Below are positions 1-3,262 of a stretch of DNA of 6,651 bases, piece by piece. Position 1 is the stretch's first letter. Each line of letters starts with the position of its first letter. This stretch comes from T3Sed10-241 sp036796255 (GTDB lineage: Bacteria; Bacteroidota; Bacteroidia; Flavobacteriales_D; Cryomorphaceae), in assembly GCA_036796255.1 (NCBI GenBank), contig DAIRDH010000120.1, forward strand, positions 1-6,651, in the 5' to 3' direction. The notes beneath the pieces were generated by a model. The model did not search any database. It saw only the letters and a list, made by a program, of their open reading frames with translations, and was not told where the DNA came from. A program made the position numbers and the translations under genes.

Positions 1-175
1 CTGGTCGGCGAGGCAGGGATTTAGCGGATGGTCGCTGATTCGATCTTGTAAAGACGTAGATCTCGAATGGGAAGTAGCATTTTGTCATCCCGGTTATCTG
101 ATCCGCGTTCATCCGCCTGATCTGCGTTATCTGCGTTCCAAGGTTTGGTGGATGGAACACAGATGACGCTCCTGC
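1..175. repeat. 175-bp direct repeat, copy R1
   Basis: This is the first of two directly adjacent copies with a period of exactly 175 bases and no indels. Over the first 140 bases it differs from the second copy at about five positions (for example base 56, g versus t). The unit starts with half of a CCTGCCT / AGGCAGG stem whose left arm lies outside the window. It ends its conserved part with degenerate 9-10-base words of the form ATCYGCGTT (about 101-138). The last 35 bases are shared with the copy ending at 1467. No reading frame is conserved, so this is an intergenic repeat and not a gene. Confidence 0.9.
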
Positions 176-320
176 CTGGTCGGCGAGGCAGGGATTTAGC
201 GGATGGTCGCTGATTCGATCTTGTAAAGACTTAGATCTCGAATGGGAAGTAGCATTTTGTCATCCCGGTTATCTGATCCGCGTTAATCTGCCTGATCCGC
301 GTTATCTGCGTTCTATGTTC
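176..320. repeat. 175-bp direct repeat, copy R2 (truncated at its right end)
   Basis: This copy is nearly identical to the preceding one but stops after the word CTGCGTTCTATGTTC, losing about 30 bases of the unit. From 321 the sequence is unrelated and leads into the toxin-antitoxin segment. Its junction with the first copy carries a hairpin at 171-192: CCTGCCT (171-177), an 8-base loop, AGGCAGG (186-192). The same hairpin recurs at 1463-1484. Confidence 0.88.
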
Positions 321-389
321 GTGAAAAAAGAGTCCAAGCCCCGAGGCACACAAAACTGATGCCCTGCTGACGATAAAAAATTTCAATAA

Positions 390-845
390 CTACTTCAGAT
401 ATCTTTTTCGTTCGAGAAACAGTTCATAGAGTTCTTCAGTTCCTATGACCAGCTTGACACCTTTTGCCTCTAATCCTGTTTGGAGCTTCTTGTCTCCCGA
501 CCAAATTTTAACTTTTAAGTGAATGGCAAGGGCTATAAAGGGTGCGTCATCCTCATCGACACCTTGTACCAATTCAGTGGCACGGGTTAGCGCATTTTCC
601 GAAATTAAATTGTGGTCGATAAAGGAAATACGAGAAATGATCTGCTCGTAAATCACAGCATATCTCTCTTCGGAATAGCCCGAAATCGATAAAATTTTGG
701 CCTTATGGCGTTGTATTTCTTCCTTTAACTGAAAAATGGAATGGTATTGGAACGCATCGGAACCCAACATAAGCAGTTGACCAATTTTGCTTTCCGTGTT
801 CAATATGGCACTGAAAACAATGTTAGCATCAACTGCTATTTTCAT
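390..845 (-). CDS. PIN-domain protein, putative VapC-like ribonuclease toxin
   Basis: This 151-residue protein has the layout of a single PIN domain. PIN toxins are Mg-dependent ribonucleases that cut RNA and are neutralised by a co-expressed antitoxin. The N-terminal strand IAVDANIVFSAIL carries the first acidic residue D6. A glutamate pair follows at E42/E43. The segment DEDDAPFIALA supplies D99/D100, and SGDKKL supplies D118, so all four acidic positions expected of an active site appear present. The N-terminal DANIVFSAI form resembles the PIN_2/PIN_3 type families. The start codon overlaps the stop of the upstream gene as ATGA (842-845), so translation is probably coupled, as usual in type II toxin-antitoxin pairs. 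The codons are AT-richer than uvrA: 481-540 has 24 of 60 G+C, 5161-5220 has 36 of 60. A toxin role is inferred from family and context. The alternative is a housekeeping PIN nuclease, which is less likely given the small upstream partner. Confidence 0.85.
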   Translation of the reverse strand: MKIAVDANIVFSAILNTESKIGQLLMLGSDAFQYHSIFQLKEEIQRHKAKILSISGYSEERYAVIYEQIISRISFIDHNLISENALTRATELVQGVDEDDAPFIALAIHLKVKIWSGDKKLQTGLEAKGVKLVIGTEELYELFLERKRYLK

Positions 846-1048
846 TTCAGACCTCTTTTATTCTTGACCTGTGTCCAGATATTTCTTTTTGCTGATCTCG
901 AAAGCTCAGCCGCATCTTCAGGACTGGCCTTCGTTCCAAATGCAGCCTCTTTGTAAGCTAAATAATCCAAAATATCCTGAATATCACGGAGGTCCAGGTT
1001 GGCCGAGATTCTGACCAAAATTTCGTTTCCGCTTCTTTCTATAATCAT
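842..1048 (-). CDS. small protein upstream of the PIN gene, putative antitoxin
   Basis: This 68-residue protein begins MIIERSGNEILVRIS. The first 18 residues look like a beta hairpin. A helix follows (about 20-35, DLRDIQDILDYLAYKEA), and the charged C-terminus SRSAKRNIWTQVKNKRG resembles the tail of small proteins often found before PIN toxins in Bacteroidota. No standard DNA-binding fold is obvious. It overlaps the toxin gene by four bases, and upstream position is typical for antitoxins. The frame stays open to an ATG at 1207, but I prefer 1048. The extension would run through three abutting hairpins and a candidate promoter (1060-1093), and its protein looks unlike the rest. No Shine-Dalgarno is visible at 1048, which is normal for this phylum. 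The antitoxin function is inferred from context, not from a recognised domain. Confidence 0.7.
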   Translation of the reverse strand: MIIERSGNEILVRISANLDLRDIQDILDYLAYKEAAFGTKASPEDAAELSRSAKRNIWTQVKNKRGLK

Positions 1049-1059
1049 GTGTCGTGATT

Positions 1060-1093
1060 TAAATATAAAGATAGGGAAATTATGAATCCAAAA
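1060..1093 (-). promoter_or_regulatory. candidate Bacteroidota-type promoter of the toxin-antitoxin operon
   Basis: On the minus strand TTTTG (1089-1093) is followed after 21 bases by TATATTTA (1060-1067). The second box matches TAnnTTTG at seven of the eight positions. The start of transcription would fall only a few bases before the ATG at 1048, giving a very short leader. It is a weak call because AT-rich sequence produces such matches easily. Confidence 0.35.
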
Positions 1094-1106
1094 CTGATCT
1101 ATGGCA

Positions 1107-1148
1107 GGTAGGAGCTGTCTACCGGTGAATACCTTGCTCCGCAAGCAA
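1107..1148. other. three abutting small hairpins
   Basis: Three perfect stem-loops follow each other without a gap. They are GGTAG / CTACC with a 7-base loop (1107-1123), GGT / ACC with loop GAAT (1124-1133), and TTGCT / AGCAA with loop CCGCA (1134-1148). They lie just upstream of the antitoxin start, on the side from which the operon is read. They could be part of a structured RNA or of a palindromic mobile repeat. Each stem alone is short; it is the exact abutment that stands out. Confidence 0.45.
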
Positions 1149-1266
1149 TTTACGCAAAAATCCAATCTACTGCGCTTGGCACTCACATGAATGCAATTCA
1201 AATCCAAAAGTTTTCAAACTTCCCCGCTCCGCTGGCGTGCACCCGCTGCCGCAGCCATAAGGCTTT

Positions 1267-1293
1267 ACTGCTGCCGACCGGAGCAGTTTTTTT
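1267..1293 (+). terminator. intrinsic-terminator-like hairpin with T7, no upstream plus-strand gene
   Basis: ACTGCT (1267-1272) pairs with AGCAGT (1282-1287), and the inner CCG/CGG can partly extend the stem. Seven T residues run from 1287 to 1293. The polarity fits termination of plus-strand transcription, yet both nearby genes are on the minus strand. It may end an unannotated small RNA, act against read-through from the left, or be part of a repeat. The preceding bases (1226-1266) are GC-rich and contain more pairing, for example GCTGC/GCAGC at 1245-1255. Confidence 0.5.
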
Positions 1294-1294
1294 C

Positions 1295-1467
1295 ATGAGA
1301 GATATCTCGAACGAAAATGTGATTTCCGACATCCCGGTAACCTAACCTGCGTTGATCCGCCTGATCAGCGTTATCTGCGTTCTATGTTCAGGCAGGTGCA
1401 CGATCAGCGTCATCTGCGTTCTATAGTTTGGTGAATAGGAACGTGGGAACGCGAATGACGCTCCTGC
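1295..1467. repeat. degenerate copy R3 of the 175-bp repeat family
   Basis: Similarity to the family resumes here at ATGAGAGATATCTCGAA, which aligns inside the unit, so the first third of the unit is missing. The copy then carries the ATCYGCGTT-type words. It also has an internal duplication: GATCAGCGTTATCTGCGTT at 1363-1381 recurs with one change at 1402-1420. It ends with the same closing block GAATGACGCTCCTGC-like sequence as the first copy. Confidence 0.8.
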
Positions 1468-1640
1468 CTGGTCGGCGAGGCAGGGATTTAGCGGATGGTC
1501 GCTGATTCGCAATTACGATGACAGATATCTCGAATGAAAATGTGATTCCCGTCATCCCAGCAACCTAATCCGCGTTGATCTGCCTGATCAGCGTTATCTG
1601 CGTTCTTTTTGTTTGGCAAATGCGAACGCGGAAGACTCGG
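1468..1640. repeat. copy R4 of the 175-bp repeat family
   Basis: The first 42 bases are identical to the start of the two left copies, including the right arm of the hairpin at 1463-1484. After that it follows R3 more closely than R1 or R2 (ATGACAGATATCTCGAATG). It then degrades after the CTGCGTTC word near 1605. The mixture suggests recombination between family members. Confidence 0.82.
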
Positions 1641-1724
1641 AATTAGCGCCTGGTCAATGATTCAAAACAAACATGACGGAGATCTCATCTGGAAATATGC
1701 ATGTTGTAATGCCGGTAATCTGAC
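1641..1724. repeat. decayed partial copy R5 of the 175-bp repeat family
   Basis: The order of words is still that of the unit: AATTAGCGCCTGGTCAATGATTC, then GAGATCTC, then a TGTAATGCCGGTAATCTGA block corresponding to TGTCATCCCGGTTATCTGA. Many substitutions separate it from R1. It ends about ten bases before the stop codon of the membrane-protein gene. Confidence 0.6.
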
Positions 1725-1734
1725 AAAATCTCCA

Positions 1735-2091
1735 TCATCGCAACTCTTCCCTCCCCTTGCCGCTTGAGCGCATAAAGGCACTGTTGAGCGCCGCCATCAG
1801 GATGCTAAAAAGCAAGGCCCACCAGAAATTCTCAACAGAAAAACTGGATACCAACCATGCTGCCATCAAAACAATCGACGCATTGATCACAAAAATGAAC
1901 AGGCCCAAGGTAATGATGGTAACGGGAATGGTGAGGATGATGAGCAAGGGCTGCACAAATGCATTGAGCAATGCGAGCACCGCGGCCACGAGCATGGCAG
2001 CCCAGAATGATTCAATGTGGATTCCGGGGAGTGCCCAGGCGAGGCCAAATACGATGAGCGCATTTACAAGCCAACGTACGACTAAATTCAT
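1735..2091 (-). CDS. small integral membrane protein, phage-holin-4 / YvlD family
   Basis: This 118-residue protein is almost entirely hydrophobic. Helices are visible at about residues 3-22, 29-52, 54-81 and 89-107, with short loops and a charged C-terminal tail (RSSGKGREELR). The segment NAFVQPLLIILTIPVTI followed by TLGLFIFVINA (43-71) matches the signature of the PF04020-type family, and the length is usual for it. The molecular function of this family is not established. The holin name is historical, and no phage gene lies nearby. The start at 2091 is chosen over an in-frame ATG at 2169 for two reasons. A good promoter lies between them (2117-2148), and the longer form would begin inside the terminator of the upstream gene. 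The gene is therefore probably transcribed alone, downstream of the sigma unit. Confidence 0.88.
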   Translation of the reverse strand: MNLVVRWLVNALIVFGLAWALPGIHIESFWAAMLVAAVLALLNAFVQPLLIILTIPVTIITLGLFIFVINASIVLMAAWLVSSFSVENFWWALLFSILMAALNSAFMRSSGKGREELR

Positions 2092-2116
2092 AGGAGAATT
2101 GATTAGGGGTTCATGA

Positions 2117-2148
2117 CAAAGAAAAGCAGGAATTGTGCTTTCGCAAAA
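2117..2148 (-). promoter_or_regulatory. Bacteroidota-type promoter of the membrane-protein gene
   Basis: On the minus strand TTTTG (2144-2148) is followed by exactly 19 bases and then TTTCTTTG (2117-2124). The phylum consensus is TTG/TTTG, about 19 bases, TAnnTTTG, so only one base deviates. Transcription would start near 2110, leaving a leader of about 20 bases before the ATG at 2091. The box lies just beyond the terminator of the preceding unit, as expected for an independent promoter. Confidence 0.65.
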
Positions 2149-2167
2149 TTTAGCCGAAAGTGCGGGC

Positions 2168-2196
2168 AAAAAAAAGAGGAGACCAAATGGCTCCTC
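2168..2196 (-). terminator. intrinsic terminator after the small gene
   Basis: On the minus strand GAGGAG pairs with CTCCTC (arms 2191-2196 and 2176-2181). An inner CCA/TGG continues the stem, and eight T residues follow (A run at 2168-2175 on the plus strand). It lies 23 bases beyond the stop codon at 2220. It closes the sigma factor/small protein unit and supports the small ORF as a real gene. Confidence 0.85.
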
Positions 2197-2219
2197 AAGG
2201 TTTACAATGGGTTATGGCA

Positions 2220-2414
2220 TTAATTCAAGACCATTTCGCAGAGACGTCCAGATTTGGTTTGCTTCACATCATAGGCTTTTGAAAAAGCCAATATGTTGCG
2301 AAGCGTTCCTTTGCTGGGGGCTGTGCGGAACCCGAAGGAGGCCGCTTCAGCGCTATTGTCCACATGCGAACAAGGATTGTTTGAATTAAAAGAAGGGTGG
2401 GTAAAATTTTGCAT
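2220..2414 (-). CDS. conserved-looking small protein downstream of the ECF sigma factor
   Basis: This 64-residue protein has two parts. The N-terminus (1-30) is polar and rich in N, S and A, without a clear fold. The C-terminal half has the pattern PSKGTLRNILAFSKAYDV followed by a short basic stretch and a final CEMVLN. I recall small Bacteroidota proteins with the same PS..tl..I..fs..y.V......vLN pattern, but could not search to confirm this. No signal peptide, membrane segment or cysteine cluster is seen. The gene starts 74 bases after the sigma gene stop on the same strand and is followed closely by a strong terminator. It therefore probably shares a transcript with the sigma factor. It could modulate the sigma factor or be unrelated, and nothing in the sequence decides this. 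The start codon is uncertain. Confidence 0.6.
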   Translation of the reverse strand: MQNFTHPSFNSNNPCSHVDNSAEAASFGFRTAPSKGTLRNILAFSKAYDVKQTKSGRLCEMVLN

Positions 2415-2477
2415 AGGCTTGCAGATGTGTTTTGTTTACACCCTTAACGCCACCTATGTTGACTTTATTTTATCCTT

Positions 2478-2494
2478 CGATAAAAATTTTATCG
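2478..2494. repeat. perfect AT-rich palindrome over the sigma gene stop codon
   Basis: CGATAAAA-A-TTTTATCG is a perfect 8+1+8 inverted repeat that includes the TAA stop of the sigma factor gene. It has no GC-rich stem, and as an RNA hairpin it would be weak. It may serve as a protein-binding dyad or mRNA 3' structure, or it may be chance in AT-rich sequence. Confidence 0.45.
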
Positions 2495-3073
2495 CGAAAG
2501 AATCACATTGTGCTGCTCGGCCAACTTGCGCATGTTGATCAGGGCGTAGCGCATCCTTCCTAACGAGGTATTGATGCTCACATCGCACCTGTCGGCGATT
2601 TCTTTAAAGCTTAAACCTTCGTAGTGACGCATGATGACCACTTCGCGCTGTTCTTGCGGAAGGCGGTCAATCAGTTTGCGTACATCACCATGGATGGTGT
2701 CGGTGATCAACTTTTCTTCCACGTTCAGGTCATCCTGGGCCATGGTGCCAAATACATCATAGTTGCCATCGCTTCTCGCAGAAGGCATCTTCTTGGTTTT
2801 TCGGAAATGATCGATGCTCAGGTTGTGCGCAATGCGCATAATCCAAGGCAGAAACTTTCCTTCTTCATTGTATTTGCCCTGCTTGAGGGTGCGGATGGCC
2901 TTCATAAAGGCTTCTTGAAAAATGTCGTCGGCAAGGTCATTGTCGCGCACCAAAAGCACGATTTGCATATAAATGCGGTCCTTATGTCGCGCGAGCAACA
3001 CTTCGAATGCATTATCATTACCGTTGAGATACGACTGAACCAACTCCTGATCGGAGGTCATTTCATATGGCAT
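2489..3073 (-). CDS. ECF-type RNA polymerase sigma factor (sigma-70 family)
   Basis: This 194-residue protein has the two-domain layout of extracytoplasmic-function sigma factors. Region 2 spans about residues 20-95, with the core-binding helix ADDIFQEAFMKA (48-59) and the -10-recognition stretch FLPWIMRIAHNLSIDHFRK (74-92). A linker follows (about 95-125). Region 4 is about 126-186, with the helix-turn-helix LSFKEIADRCDVSINTSLGR (154-173) that contacts the -35 element. The length is normal. The start is fixed by an AGGAG at 3078-3082, four bases before the ATG; M5 lacks such a site. No anti-sigma gene with a membrane segment follows, only a 64-residue soluble-looking protein. The gene is divergent from uvrA across 189 bases. 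Which genes it controls cannot be read from the window. A TATATTTA box lies upstream (3106-3113) but has no matching -33 element. Confidence 0.93.
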   Translation of the reverse strand: MPYEMTSDQELVQSYLNGNDNAFEVLLARHKDRIYMQIVLLVRDNDLADDIFQEAFMKAIRTLKQGKYNEEGKFLPWIMRIAHNLSIDHFRKTKKMPSARSDGNYDVFGTMAQDDLNVEEKLITDTIHGDVRKLIDRLPQEQREVVIMRHYEGLSFKEIADRCDVSINTSLGRMRYALINMRKLAEQHNVILSR

Positions 3074-3077
3074 ATTT

Positions 3078-3082
3078 CTCCT
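3078..3082 (-). promoter_or_regulatory. Shine-Dalgarno of the sigma factor gene
   Basis: AGGAG on the minus strand is followed by AAAT and then the ATG at 3073. It is the only convincing ribosome-binding sequence in the window and settles the choice between M1 and M5. Confidence 0.7.
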
Positions 3083-3183
3083 GTTTAAGCGTTAAATGTT
3101 AGGAGTAAATATATGCTATAGGCAGTAAATTTTTTGGAGGTTTAAATGCGCATATCGGATTTTATTTCGATTATGCGAGTATA

Positions 3184-3198
3184 AAGATATGTTATCTT
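3184..3198. promoter_or_regulatory. perfect dyad AAGATA-TGT-TATCTT in the divergent region
   Basis: This is a 6+3+6 inverted repeat without mismatch, 64 bases before the uvrA start and 110 bases before the sigma start. It may be an operator for a dimeric regulator. It does not resemble a LexA or ECF site that I know, and AT richness makes chance possible. Confidence 0.35.
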
Positions 3199-3206
3199 CT
3201 CACAAC

Positions 3207-3222
3207 AACCAAATAATTGGTT
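3207..3222. promoter_or_regulatory. perfect dyad AACCAA-ATAA-TTGGTT upstream of uvrA
   Basis: This is a 6+4+6 perfect inverted repeat only eight bases after the previous dyad and 40 bases before the uvrA ATG. It partly overlaps TTCCTTTG (3221-3228), a possible -7 box for uvrA that has no good -33 partner. The position would suit an operator. Confidence 0.4.
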
Positions 3223-3262
3223 CCTTTGCTTATAAATTTTTTTTTCAAATACGCGTTCTGCT

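Noticed and set aside
324..380. Terminator for the toxin gene
   Set aside because: T runs exist on the minus strand (324-329 and 375-380), but no convincing GC-rich stem precedes either.
1049..1207. N-terminal extension of the antitoxin to the ATG at 1207
   Set aside because: It runs through hairpins and the candidate promoter, and its protein sequence does not look like part of a small antitoxin.
1735..2091. Prophage remnant because of the holin family name
   Set aside because: The family is mainly chromosomal membrane proteins, and no lysis, structural or integrase gene is nearby.
2624..3088. Plus-strand frame of 154 codons over the sigma factor gene
   Set aside because: It is the reverse complement of clear sigma regions 2 and 4 and shows no independent domain.
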